Positions 1 through 6,680 of a stretch of 6,680 bases of DNA are shown here, piece by piece. A program made the translations under genes and the position numbers. The notes below the pieces were generated by a model. That model was given only the letters and a program-made list of their open reading frames with translations. It made no database searches and was not told where the DNA came from. Within the stretch, counting starts at the first letter, position 1, and each line of letters opens with the position of its first letter. The DNA is from an uncultured Lysobacteraceae bacterium (GTDB taxonomy: Bacteria > Pseudomonadota > Gammaproteobacteria > Xanthomonadales > Xanthomonadaceae), in NCBI GenBank assembly GCA_946886995.1, contig CAMPJU010000072.1, forward strand, positions 1-6,680, given 5' to 3'.

Positions 1-786
1 CACCCGGACCATCCGGGCACGCTCGCGATCCTGGTGACCTCCGACGAGGAAGGCGACGCGATCGACGGCGTCCGCCGCGTTGCCGGCATCTTCCGCGAGC
101 GTGGCCAGCGCATCGACTGGTGCATCACCGGCGAACCGTCCTCGAAGGACACCCTGGGCGACCTCGTGCGCGTGGGCCGGCGCGGCAGCCTGTCCGCTGC
201 GTTGGAAGTCCACGGCGTGCAGGGCCACGTCGCGTATCCGGACAAGGCGCGCAATCCGGTGCACCTGGCCATGCCGGCGCTCGCCGCACTGGCCGGGCAC
301 CGCTGGGACAACGGCTACGAGACCTTCCCGCCGACCACCCTGCAGGTCCCGGACGTGCAGGCCGGCACCGGTGCCAGCAACGTCATCCCCGGCACGTTGC
401 GCGCGTCCTTCAACCTGCGCTTCAACCCGACGTGGACGTCGGAGGCGCTGGAGCGCGAGTGCGAAGGCATCCTGCGGTCCAGCGGCCTCGAAGCGCCGGA
501 TTACACGCTGAAGTGGCACCGCAGCGGCGAACCGTTCCACACGCCCGAAGGCCCGTTGCGGCAGGCGGTGCGCGAAGTGCTGACGGCGCACCTAGGCGCG
601 CCGCCCGAGGAAAGCACCGGCGGTGGCACCTCGGACGCACGCTTCATCGCGCCGCTCGGTGCGCACTGCATCGAACTCGGGCCGGTGAACGCGAGCATCC
701 ACCAGGTCGATGAACATGTGTCGGTGGCGGATCTCGAGGCGTTGCCAGACCTGTATCTCGCGCTGGTCGAGCGGCTACTGGCCTGA
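1..786 (+). CDS. dapE: Succinyl-diaminopimelate desuccinylase, 5'-truncated by window edge
   Basis: This is a partial gene, open in frame 1 from base 1 to the TGA at 784-786 (261 residues seen). It encodes the zinc-dependent M20-family hydrolase that removes succinate from N-succinyl-LL-2,6-diaminopimelate, giving LL-diaminopimelate and then lysine and meso-DAP for peptidoglycan. It acts in the cytoplasm. In the visible part, TSDEEGDA (residues 13-20) carries the Glu-Glu pair matching Glu134/Glu135 of the Haemophilus enzyme. TGEPSS supplies the zinc ligand Glu45 (Glu163 there), [10 protein letters not shown] is the conserved C-terminal loop, and His234 in [11 protein letters not shown] (codon 700-702) matches the ligand His349. 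The family is about 375 residues long, so roughly 115 N-terminal residues, including the first His/Asp zinc ligands, lie outside the window. The GTG at 34 is internal (LVTSDEE) and not a real start. The last 12 bases overlap the end of the convergent TPR gene. The codon and reading frame look intact, with no sign of decay. Confidence 0.96.
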   Translation, partial: HPDHPGTLAILVTSDEEGDAIDGVRRVAGIFRERGQRIDWCITGEPSSKDTLGDLVRVGRRGSLSAALEVHGVQGHVAYPDKARNPVHLAMPALAALAGHRWDNGYETFPPTTLQVPDVQAGTGASNVIPGTLRASFNLRFNPTWTSEALERECEGILRSSGLEAPDYTLKWHRSGEPFHTPEGPLRQAVREVLTAHLGAPPEESTGGGTSDARFIAPLGAHCIELGPVNASIHQVDEHVSVADLEALPDLYLALVERLLA

Positions 787-2667
787 CAGCAGCGCGCGGA
801 CGCGCTGGCCGTCCGCGGGCGACATGCCCATCTTCGAAGCGAGCAGGAATTTCTCCCTTGCGGCTGTGTCGTCGCCGGCCTGCTGCAGCGCTTCGCCCCA
901 GGCGATGTGAAGCGCACCCCAGCGCGGCGCCCGTTCCGCGGCGTCGCTGTAGCGCCGGAGCGCGCCATCGACATCGCCTTCCTGCATCAGCGCATCGCCC
1001 CAGGCCTTCAGCGGATCCGCCCACGCGGGACCTTTGCGATGGGCGAGGCGGAACTGTTCGATCGCGCCCGTGGTGTCGCCTCGCGCGAGCTTCGCTTCAC
1101 CCCAATTCGCGTGCGCTGTCGGCAGCGACGGCCCCTCCTGCACGGCTTCGGCGAAGGCGCGATCGCTCGCTTCCTGTTCACCGGCAATGGCGGCGACGAA
1201 GCCACGCGTCCAGGTGCATTCGTAACACCCCGCAGGCATCCCTTCGACCAGCGCAAGGGCAGCCGGCAGGTTGCCCGCGCGCGCCGCGGCGCGCGCGGCA
1301 AGGGGATCGGCCAGGACACGCCGAGCCGCGCGCATCGACGGCGGGAACAACGTCTCGTCGAAGCCGGTGAGCAACCGATGGGCGCCGTCCCAGTCCCCGC
1401 GTTCCCATGCGTACAGCGCCGCGAGCGACACCAGGTCGCTCGTGAACATCGCGTCGTACGGAGCGACCGACGGCTTGGCCTGCATGGCCCGGTCGAGCAT
1501 TGCGGCGTTGTGTGTCGTGTCGTGTAGGCGGACGCGCGCATCGAGAACGTATATATCGAGCGCCTCGTCTGGAAACATGGCGTACAACGCGATCACGCCG
1601 GCATGGTCTTCACGAAAATAGGCGACCTGGCCGATGGCGTTGTTCAGGAGGCTCTCCCTGCCTTCGCCGGCGACGAAGCGGTCTCCGGCGTCTTCCACGA
1701 CCTCGATCGTGCGCAACGCGTCCTGCAACGACAGTTCGTTGCGGCCCATCATGGAGAACGCCGCGGATCGGTTGCTGTAGGCCGTGGGGAATCCGGGCTC
1801 GATCGCCAGTGCGTCGTTGGCGGCCAGGACGGCGCGCCGGAAGTCTCCTTCCATGCGATGCGACACGCTCAGCCCCGAATGGGCCCACATGCGGTCGTCC
1901 GTGTCCCCGGTCCGGGCAAGGGTCTCGAGCAACTGCCTCGAGCGCGCCTTGTCGTCCGGCCCGCCCTGGTCGCCGACGTAAATGGCGTAACGGTATGGCT
2001 GCGTGTCGGCGTACACCGCTTCGGCCGCGGCCTGCACCATCGCCGGCAGGTCGGCCTCCGACGCGCCCACGTGGACCGACGCCGCGGCCGTGCCGGTGCG
2101 TGCCGACAGCACCAGCCCCTCGGGCGTGCGGTAGACCTCGCCGCCGATCCTGGTCTGGCGTCCCAGCCATTCGACCAGCACGCGCCGCAGCTCCCCGACC
2201 GAGACCCCGGTCTGCGGGATCTGGACCTTGATGTCGCCGTTCCAGTTGTTGGCATAGGTGCTCGGGGCGCGCACCGACTGGGTCTGGTCGCCCAACAGGC
2301 TGAGCCGGTCCAGCAACTGGCTGGCGACCACCTGGCCGGTCATGCCACGCTCCGCGAAATCCGGTGGCACGGAGAAGGGCTCGATCACCAGGCCACGTTC
2401 CTGGCTCGCCGACCAGACCAGCGACGCCAGCGCGATGGCGATGGCCAGGCCCAGGAGGCCCGTGAGCAGTTTCAGCACGAACCCCATGCGCTCGGACGCG
2501 ATCTGGGCATCGATCAGGCGCGCATGCCGGCGCAGCAACACACCGGCAGGCCCGTCTTCCGGTGCGCCGTCGTTGAGCGCGGCCATCGCGATCTCGACCG
2601 GGTTCGGGGAATCGGGCTTGCGCGCCACGGCAGGAGCGTCGTCGCGCGGTGTTTCTTTGCCTGCCAT
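775..2667 (-). CDS. Membrane-anchored tetratricopeptide-repeat protein, function unknown
   Basis: This is a 630-residue protein that I do not recognise as a named gene. Residues 1-62 are polar, with arginines just before the membrane. Residues 63-86 form one strongly hydrophobic segment ([20 protein letters not shown]), so an N-in, C-out single-pass topology is likely. Residues about 94-230 form a domain I cannot assign; its PFSVPPDF...LLDRL start recalls the opening of TolB-N/FlgO-like domains, which is only a suggestion. Two TPRs follow at about 260-326. After a helical stretch without clear repeats, four more TPRs lie at about 482-615; Trp522, Trp556 and Trp590 are exactly 34 residues apart, as are Gly530, Gly564 and Gly598. 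The only cysteines are C481 and C484 (CYEC). TPRs bind peptides or proteins, so a scaffold role in the envelope is inferred. The ATG is supported by a GGAGG 7 nt upstream. It follows the acylase gene by 33 nt and is probably the last gene of the unit. The stop is TAG at 777-775. Confidence 0.9.
   Translation of the reverse strand: MAGKETPRDDAPAVARKPDSPNPVEIAMAALNDGAPEDGPAGVLLRRHARLIDAQIASERMGFVLKLLTGLLGLAIAIALASLVWSASQERGLVIEPFSVPPDFAERGMTGQVVASQLLDRLSLLGDQTQSVRAPSTYANNWNGDIKVQIPQTGVSVGELRRVLVEWLGRQTRIGGEVYRTPEGLVLSARTGTAAASVHVGASEADLPAMVQAAAEAVYADTQPYRYAIYVGDQGGPDDKARSRQLLETLARTGDTDDRMWAHSGLSVSHRMEGDFRRAVLAANDALAIEPGFPTAYSNRSAAFSMMGRNELSLQDALRTIEVVEDAGDRFVAGEGRESLLNNAIGQVAYFREDHAGVIALYAMFPDEALDIYVLDARVRLHDTTHNAAMLDRAMQAKPSVAPYDAMFTSDLVSLAALYAWERGDWDGAHRLLTGFDETLFPPSMRAARRVLADPLAARAAARAGNLPAALALVEGMPAGCYECTWTRGFVAAIAGEQEASDRAFAEAVQEGPSLPTAHANWGEAKLARGDTTGAIEQFRLAHRKGPAWADPLKAWGDALMQEGDVDGALRRYSDAAERAPRWGALHIAWGEALQQAGDDTAAREKFLLASKMGMSPADGQRVRALLSGQ
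1275..1298. repeat. 24-bp perfect GC palindrome within the TPR gene
   Basis: The bases form a perfect inverted repeat centred on CCGCGG (between 1286 and 1287), 12 bp per arm with no loop. Three more pairs (1271-1273 with 1299-1301) follow after a one-base bulge at 1274. It encodes residues 457-465 of the TPR protein (Ala/Arg-rich, AARAAARAG). It is probably a by-product of alternating GCG/CGC codons; no function is claimed. Confidence 0.6.
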
Positions 2668-2674
2668 GTGCGTC

Positions 2675-2679
2675 CCTCC
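2675..2679 (-). promoter_or_regulatory. Shine-Dalgarno of the TPR gene
   Basis: The minus strand reads GGGGAGGGA just before the ATG at 2667. The GGAGG core ends 7 nt from the start codon, near-ideal spacing. It lies in the 33-nt gap after the acylase stop codon and fixes the chosen start. Confidence 0.8.
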
Positions 2680-2700
2680 CCGGGAGCGAATCGATCGTGC

Positions 2701-5067
2701 CTATCCGGGATCCGGAACCAGCCTGAGCGTGTAACGCGTTTCGCCCGGCAGGAAGGACGTCGCGCGCCCTTCAGCCCACGCGTCGTGCCCGGCGCCCCAG
2801 TACGGCGACAGAGGATGCCCGGACTGCCCGCCCGGCATGTGTGCGATGCCGTCCGCTTCGTGGCCGGGCGACACCACCATCCGCTCGCTCGCACCCGCGC
2901 CCGGCGATTGCACGCGCGGCATGTGCGCATCGCCGGGCAGCGGTTCGCGGGGCATGCACAGGGTGTCCGAGAGCGGGCCGGGCAGCGCGCCGGCCAGGGG
3001 GTGGCAGATGGCCGCTGTATTGCGTTCGCCCCAGGTGCGTTCCGCGACCGGACCTGCGTCCGACAATTCGTCCAGCACTTCTTCGGCTGCGTCCTCGAGC
3101 AGCGCGTGCCACGTGGCATGCGCGGGCGGCAGCAGGTGCCGGGGGCGCTGCTGCAGCAACGGCCATGCCACGGCCTCGAGTTGCGGCAACGATGGCATCG
3201 CCACGTCCGCGCCGAGTTCGGCGCGCGCCGGCGCCAGCAGCCCATCGCCGATCCGCTGGAGCACGGCCAGCCGCCAGGCACGGGTGATCCGGTAACTCAC
3301 CGCGTCGACCGACGCGCGGCCCTCCCAGCTTTCGTCCGCGGCCACCAGGGCTGCTCGGCTCGACGCGGGGGCGCCCGCGGCTTCCTCGCGCAGCAGCGCC
3401 CACCAGCGCTCGAGGAACACCGCGCGGTCGTCGAGCTGGATGGCCAGCAGGTCGCGTTCGTCGAACCGGTTGCCGTCGAACAGCGCGTCGCGGATCTGCA
3501 GGCCCCGTGCGCCCAGCACGTAGCCGCCGTCGCCGATCGCCTGCAACGCCTCGCCGTCGACGACGCGGGTGTTCGCGGTCCACGCGCGGCCGCTCTCGGG
3601 GTCGACGATCGCGGGGACGTCCGCGAACGACAGCGACCACGGCGGACACGCGCCGGGGTCGCTGACGCCGACCGGATCGCAACCCGGTGCGCGCCGAGGC
3701 AGCGGCCCGAGCAATTTCCACGCGATGCGTCCGGTCGAATCGCCGACGACCAGGTTCTGCGCCGGCATGCCCGCATGCACCGCCAGGGCTTCGTCGAGCG
3801 AACCGGCGCGTGCCAGCGCGGTCAGGCCCAGGTCGAGCGCGCCGGGCAGGTGCGCCACCCAGCGCAGCGCGAGGCCGCTGCCGTCCGGCGCATGGTGCAG
3901 CACCGGTCCCCAGGCGGTCTCGTGGACCAGCAGTTCGACGGGCGATTCGCCGGCGACGTCGATGCGTTCGGTGACGATCCGGTCGCCGGGACAGGCCTGC
4001 GCCTGCGGATGGGGCGGGGCATGTGGACCGCATGCCGGAACGCGCTGCCAGTCCGCCCAGTCGCCATAACTGTTGGTGAAGCCCCAGGCGACGTGACCGT
4101 TGCTGCCGACGACGACGCCGGGGATGCCGGCCAGGCTGAAGCCGGTGACGTCGACGCGGCCGCCGGGCGCGGCGGCGTCCGGATAGCGCAGGCGCACGCG
4201 GAACCAGATGTTCGGCGCGCGCAGGCCCAGGTGCATGTCGTCGGCGACGATCGCGCGCCCGTCGGCGGTCAGCGTGCCGGCCACCGCGAAGTTGTTGCTG
4301 CCGATCGCGAACGGTTCCGATGCCGCGAGCGATGCGACGTCGGGTCCGGCCGGCAACGCGCGCAGGTCGACCTCGCCGGGGCCGGGCAGCACGGCGTCGC
4401 CACGCGCCTCGCCCTGCATCGGCGCATCCCACCGGCTGCCGTCGTGCCGGAGCAGGCGCTGCAGCGCCCCGGGCAGGTGCGGCCGCACGCGGGACCAGGC
4501 GAGCTCGTCCTCGTTGGCTTCGTCCTGCAGGTCGAAGTACATCGCCATGCCGACCAGCGGCGTGTCGACCAGGTCCCAGGATTCCGGTTCGGCCCGCAGC
4601 AGCAGGTAGGGCCATGGCCGCGCCTCGAGCGCCTGCAACCCGGCGTTGACGCCTTCGACATAGGCCAGCAGCTGGCCTGTGGACGCACCCGTGAAACGGT
4701 CGATGTGCCCCTGCTGGCGCGCGCGAAGCCGGTGGACGCGTGCTGCGCGGTCGACGTCCACCGCCATCGGGCCGAACAGTTCCGCGAGCTCGCCCGCGGC
4801 CGTGCGCCGCAGGAGGTCCATCTCGAAGTAGCGTTCCTGCGCGTGCACCCACCCGAGTGCGCGGTACGCATCGGCCTCGCTGCCGGCGTCGATGGTGACC
4901 ACGCCGTCGGCATCGCGGGCGACGGTCGCCGGGGCGGACAGGCCGGCGAGCGACCGTTCACCGTCCAGGACGGGCAGGCTGCCACGCAGCGCGAGCCAGG
5001 CCACGAGCGCGGCGACCAGCAGCAGCCCCGACAACGCGAGCACGCCGCGCAGCATCCATTTCGTCAT
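2701..5067 (-). CDS. Penicillin-acylase-family (S45) Ntn-hydrolase, exported
   Basis: This is a 788-residue precursor of the penicillin G acylase / cephalosporin acylase / acyl-homoserine-lactone acylase family, which hydrolyses amide bonds after autocatalytic cleavage into alpha and beta chains. Residues about 8-28 are hydrophobic behind a basic start (MTKWMLRG), a signal peptide or anchor that sends the enzyme to the periplasm. The cleavage and nucleophile site is IGSNNF: Gly256/Ser257 (Ser codon 4299-4297). Asn499 in WTANTR matches the oxyanion Asn-beta241 of penicillin G acylase, and Arg521, exactly 22 residues later, matches Arg-beta263. Asp336-x-x-Asp339 fits the calcium-site spacing of that enzyme. 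The C-terminal GGQSGHPLSPYW block is typical of the family. Cysteines occur only as three close pairs (346/359, 463/474, 688/704). Compared with the common NDPHL after the nucleophile, this protein has DDMHL (277-280 region). The true substrate cannot be read from sequence; a beta-lactam role is not implied. The start has a moderate GGGGA 7 nt upstream and lies 33 nt after tpm. The stop is TAG. Confidence 0.95.
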   Translation of the reverse strand: MTKWMLRGVLALSGLLLVAALVAWLALRGSLPVLDGERSLAGLSAPATVARDADGVVTIDAGSEADAYRALGWVHAQERYFEMDLLRRTAAGELAELFGPMAVDVDRAARVHRLRARQQGHIDRFTGASTGQLLAYVEGVNAGLQALEARPWPYLLLRAEPESWDLVDTPLVGMAMYFDLQDEANEDELAWSRVRPHLPGALQRLLRHDGSRWDAPMQGEARGDAVLPGPGEVDLRALPAGPDVASLAASEPFAIGSNNFAVAGTLTADGRAIVADDMHLGLRAPNIWFRVRLRYPDAAAPGGRVDVTGFSLAGIPGVVVGSNGHVAWGFTNSYGDWADWQRVPACGPHAPPHPQAQACPGDRIVTERIDVAGESPVELLVHETAWGPVLHHAPDGSGLALRWVAHLPGALDLGLTALARAGSLDEALAVHAGMPAQNLVVGDSTGRIAWKLLGPLPRRAPGCDPVGVSDPGACPPWSLSFADVPAIVDPESGRAWTANTRVVDGEALQAIGDGGYVLGARGLQIRDALFDGNRFDERDLLAIQLDDRAVFLERWWALLREEAAGAPASSRAALVAADESWEGRASVDAVSYRITRAWRLAVLQRIGDGLLAPARAELGADVAMPSLPQLEAVAWPLLQQRPRHLLPPAHATWHALLEDAAEEVLDELSDAGPVAERTWGERNTAAICHPLAGALPGPLSDTLCMPREPLPGDAHMPRVQSPGAGASERMVVSPGHEADGIAHMPGGQSGHPLSPYWGAGHDAWAEGRATSFLPGETRYTLRLVPDPG

Positions 5068-5074
5068 CGCAATG

Positions 5075-5079
5075 TCCCC
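5075..5079 (-). promoter_or_regulatory. Shine-Dalgarno of the acylase gene
   Basis: The minus strand has GGGGA ending 7 nt before the ATG at 5067. The match to anti-SD is weaker than for the other genes in the unit. It sits in the 33-nt gap between the tpm stop and the acylase start. Confidence 0.55.
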
Positions 5080-5100
5080 GGGTCGCGGCGCCTGCCGCGA

Positions 5101-5760
5101 TCAAGCCAGCTTCTGCATGCCCCATGCCGCGGTGTGCAACCGCGTCACCCCTTCGGCGACGAATCCCGGCTGCCCGGCGAGGATATCGCGCCGCTCCAGC
5201 AGCGACAGGTGCCAGTCCCCTGCGAACAGCGCTTCCACCTCCGCGCGGTCGACGTTGAAGGGTGGCCCGCCCTTCTCGTCCTGCGGATACTCCAGCGTCA
5301 CCAGCAGTCCCCGGCATCCCTCCGGCAGGCGCGCATGGACCGTGCCGGCGTAGCGGCGACGCATGTCCGGGGGCAGGGCGATGAGCGCGGCACGGTCGAA
5401 CACCGCCCCGCAGCCGGCCAGCAGTCCCGACTCGAGCGCGAATGCATCTCCGCAGACGATCTCGATCGCTCCCGACCGGAAATGGATGCCGCTCGCGGTG
5501 GTCCGGACGTCGGGTTCCAGGCCACGTTCCTCGAAGAACTGCCGCACCGCCAGCTCCGACAATTCGACACCGAGCACCTCGTGCCCGCGCGCGGCCAGCC
5601 AGTCCATGTCCAGCGACTTGCCGCACAGCGGCACGAGGACGCGCGCACCCGCAGGCACGCCGACCGCCTGCCAGTGCTGTTCGAGCAACGGGGTGGCGCG
5701 GTCCTGGTGGAAGCCGATCCGACCCTCCTGCCAGCGCTGGTGCCAGAAGTCCGGGTCCAT
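5101..5760 (-). CDS. tpm: Thiopurine S-methyltransferase
   Basis: This 219-residue protein is full length for bacterial thiopurine S-methyltransferases (about 218 in Pseudomonas). The cytosolic enzyme transfers a methyl group from S-adenosylmethionine to thiol/selenol groups of aromatic thiopurines; bacterial members have been linked to methylation of selenium and tellurium compounds. The family N-terminus is clear (FWHQRWQEGRIGFHQ, residues 5-19). The SAM-binding part follows: VPLCGKSLDMDWLAARGH (43-60), then GVELSELAV (64-72), whose acidic residue sits at the end of strand 2. FDRAALIALP (121-130) and the active-site region EYPQDEKGGPPF (157-168) are also family hallmarks. The ATG at 5760 lies 4 nt from the parC stop triplet, and its GGAG ribosome site is inside the last parC codons, so translation is likely coupled to parC. 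The acylase gene follows 33 nt downstream. The stop is TGA. The natural substrate in this organism is not shown by the sequence. Confidence 0.96.
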   Translation of the reverse strand: MDPDFWHQRWQEGRIGFHQDRATPLLEQHWQAVGVPAGARVLVPLCGKSLDMDWLAARGHEVLGVELSELAVRQFFEERGLEPDVRTTASGIHFRSGAIEIVCGDAFALESGLLAGCGAVFDRAALIALPPDMRRRYAGTVHARLPEGCRGLLVTLEYPQDEKGGPPFNVDRAEVEALFAGDWHLSLLERRDILAGQPGFVAEGVTRLHTAAWGMQKLA

Positions 5761-5763
5761 CTG

Positions 5764-6680
5764 CTACTCCGTCGAGAGTGCGTCGACCTTCTGCCATCCG
5801 CGCGGCAGCAGGCCGCCGCGACTGGCGCGCTTGCCCGCGTACGCGTCGAGATCCTTGTAGGGAATCGACATCGTGCGCGCACCGGCTTTCACCTGCAGCG
5901 TTTCGCCGGGCGACACGACCGCGACCCCCACCACGCGTTCCGTCCCGAGCTTCGCCTTCGGGATCTCGATCAGCTTGTTGCCCTTGCCCTTGTCGAGTTC
6001 GGGCAGGTCGGCGAGCGGGAAGGCGAGCACGTGCCCGGCGCTGGTGGCGGCGACCACCAGTGCATCGCCCCCACCGGCACCCACCGGCGCGGGTTGCACG
6101 ACCTTCGCGCCCGGCGTGAGCGACTGCATCGCCTTGCCGGCCTTCTGCCGGCCGACCAGGTTCTCGAAGCGGGTGGCGAAGCCATAGCCATGGCTCGACG
6201 CGAGGACGAACCTCGCGTCCGCGTCGCCGGTGGCCAGCGCCTGGAACGACGCGCCCGGCGCGGGCGAGAAACGGCCCGTCAGCGGTTCCCCGTTGCCGCG
6301 CGCGGAAGGCAGGCTGTGCGCCAGCGTCGAATAGGCGCGCCCCTTCGAGTCGAGGAACGCCACCTGCTGGGTGCTGCGCCCGCGCACCGCGGCCAGCAGG
6401 CCGTCGCCCTCGCGGTACGACAGCCCCGCCGCGTCCACGTCGTGCCCCTTGGCCGCGCGCACCCAGCCCTTCTCGCTGAGGACGATGGTCATCGGCTCGC
6501 TGGGCACCAGCTCGGTTTCGGCCAGCGCCTGCGCGGACTCGCGCGCGACCAGCGGGGAGCGCCGGGCGTCGCCGAACTGCTTCGCGTCCGCCAGCAGCTC
6601 GTCCTTGATCAGCTTGCGCAGCTTCGCCTTGCTGCCGAGGGTGGAGATCAACTTGTCGCGCTCGTCGTCGAGCGCGTCCT
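5764..6680 (-). CDS. parC: DNA topoisomerase IV subunit A, C-terminal part (truncated by window edge)
   Basis: This is the last 304 residues of ParC; the reading frame stays open past the right edge (DALDDERDKLISTLGSK before the coordinates thin out). ParC with ParE forms topoisomerase IV, which unlinks daughter chromosomes. The visible part begins in the helical tower/coiled-coil region (ERDKL, then SKAKLRKLIKDEL and DARRSPLV). It continues into the C-terminal broken beta-propeller, starting at the MTIVLSEKGWVRAAKGHDVD blade. LPSARGNGEPLTGRF, GYGF, RQKAGKA and DKGKGNKLIEIPKAKL match the ParC pattern known from E. coli. The GyrA box of gyrase A is not seen, which together with these blades makes ParC rather than GyrA the call. 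The winged-helix domain and catalytic tyrosine are outside the window. The protein ends at LSTE (TAG at 5766-5764), without the polar tail that follows the propeller in E. coli ParC. A TTG near 6651 is internal and not a start. Confidence 0.97.
   Translation of the reverse strand, partial: DALDDERDKLISTLGSKAKLRKLIKDELLADAKQFGDARRSPLVARESAQALAETELVPSEPMTIVLSEKGWVRAAKGHDVDAAGLSYREGDGLLAAVRGRSTQQVAFLDSKGRAYSTLAHSLPSARGNGEPLTGRFSPAPGASFQALATGDADARFVLASSHGYGFATRFENLVGRQKAGKAMQSLTPGAKVVQPAPVGAGGGDALVVAATSAGHVLAFPLADLPELDKGKGNKLIEIPKAKLGTERVVGVAVVSPGETLQVKAGARTMSIPYKDLDAYAGKRASRGGLLPRGWQKVDALSTE
5767..5770 (-). promoter_or_regulatory. Shine-Dalgarno of tpm, inside parC
   Basis: GGAG on the minus strand lies 6 nt before the tpm ATG and overlaps the last sense codon of parC (GAG, followed by TAG). 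This placement supports the chosen tpm start and suggests translational coupling between the two genes. Confidence 0.75.

Noticed and set aside
80..713. Two open frames on the + strand (80-511 and 120-713) overlapping dapE
   Set aside because: The proteins are Arg/Pro/Ala-rich and lack a ribosome site. dapE in frame 1 has conserved active-site residues throughout.
795..817. 7-bp stem with a 9-nt loop just after dapE, considered as a terminator
   Set aside because: There is no T tract on either strand, and the stem lies in the conserved end of the TPR coding sequence. Stems of this size are frequent at this GC content.
1500..2231. A + strand open frame opposite the TPR gene
   Set aside because: Its composition is dominated by Arg, Pro and Ser, with no motif. 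The minus-strand frame has a membrane span and ordered TPRs.
2771..4852. A 693-codon open frame on the minus strand inside the acylase gene
   Set aside because: Its translation is Arg/Ala/Gly-rich low-complexity sequence without a recognisable domain, while the overlapping frame encodes a full catalytic acylase. Long shadow frames are usual in very GC-rich DNA.
4958..5797. A 279-codon minus-strand frame across tpm and the start of the acylase gene
   Set aside because: It crosses real gene boundaries, is Arg/Gly/Ala-rich, and conflicts with the well-supported tpm and acylase frames and their ribosome sites.
5764..6680. Possibility that the right-hand gene is gyrA
   Set aside because: The C-terminal blades (GWVRAAKGHD, GNGEPLTGRF, GKGNKLIEIP) follow the ParC pattern, and no GyrA box is present.
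1..6680. CRISPR arrays, insertion sequences, tRNA genes, att sites, toxin-antitoxin or phage defence genes
   Set aside because: I see no regularly spaced repeats, terminal inverted repeats, transposase or integrase motifs, tRNA-like folds or defence domains; the window is filled by five ordinary-length genes.

Overview
The window is high-GC bacterial DNA (I estimate by eye close to 70 % G+C) and almost entirely coding. Dense G/C third positions, the form of the ParC, thiopurine methyltransferase and DapE proteins, and a membrane-anchored penicillin-acylase-family protein next to tpm suggest a gammaproteobacterium of the Xanthomonadaceae/Lysobacteraceae type (Lysobacter or Luteimonas-like). 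This placement is an inference from protein character, not from a marker gene.

Layout. Positions 1-786 (+ strand) hold the C-terminal two thirds of dapE (succinyl-diaminopimelate desuccinylase, lysine/peptidoglycan precursor synthesis). The gene enters from outside the left edge. Everything else is on the minus strand and reads right to left: the C-terminal part of parC (topoisomerase IV subunit A, 6680-5764, running off the right edge), tpm (thiopurine S-methyltransferase, 5760-5101), a penicillin-acylase-family Ntn-hydrolase (5067-2701), and a membrane-anchored TPR protein of unknown function (2667-775). The TPR gene and dapE converge and overlap by 12 bases.

The four minus-strand genes are packed like an operon. 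parC and tpm are 3 nt apart, with the tpm ribosome binding site inside the end of parC. The next two gaps are both 33 nt, each with a purine-rich Shine-Dalgarno sequence 7 nt before the ATG. No promoter for this unit lies in the window, and no intrinsic terminator is convincing.

Functionally, parC and dapE are housekeeping genes. tpm encodes a cytosolic SAM-dependent methyltransferase of a family linked to thiopurine and selenium/tellurium methylation. The acylase is probably exported to the periplasm and self-cleaves at Gly256-Ser257; its full catalytic set is visible (Ser257, Asn499, Arg521). The TPR protein has a single membrane span, an unassigned domain of about 130 residues, two separate TPR blocks, and one CxxC pair as its only cysteines. 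The least-described part is the acylase/TPR pair, two probably co-translated envelope proteins. There is no mobile element, CRISPR array, RNA gene or phage signature here.
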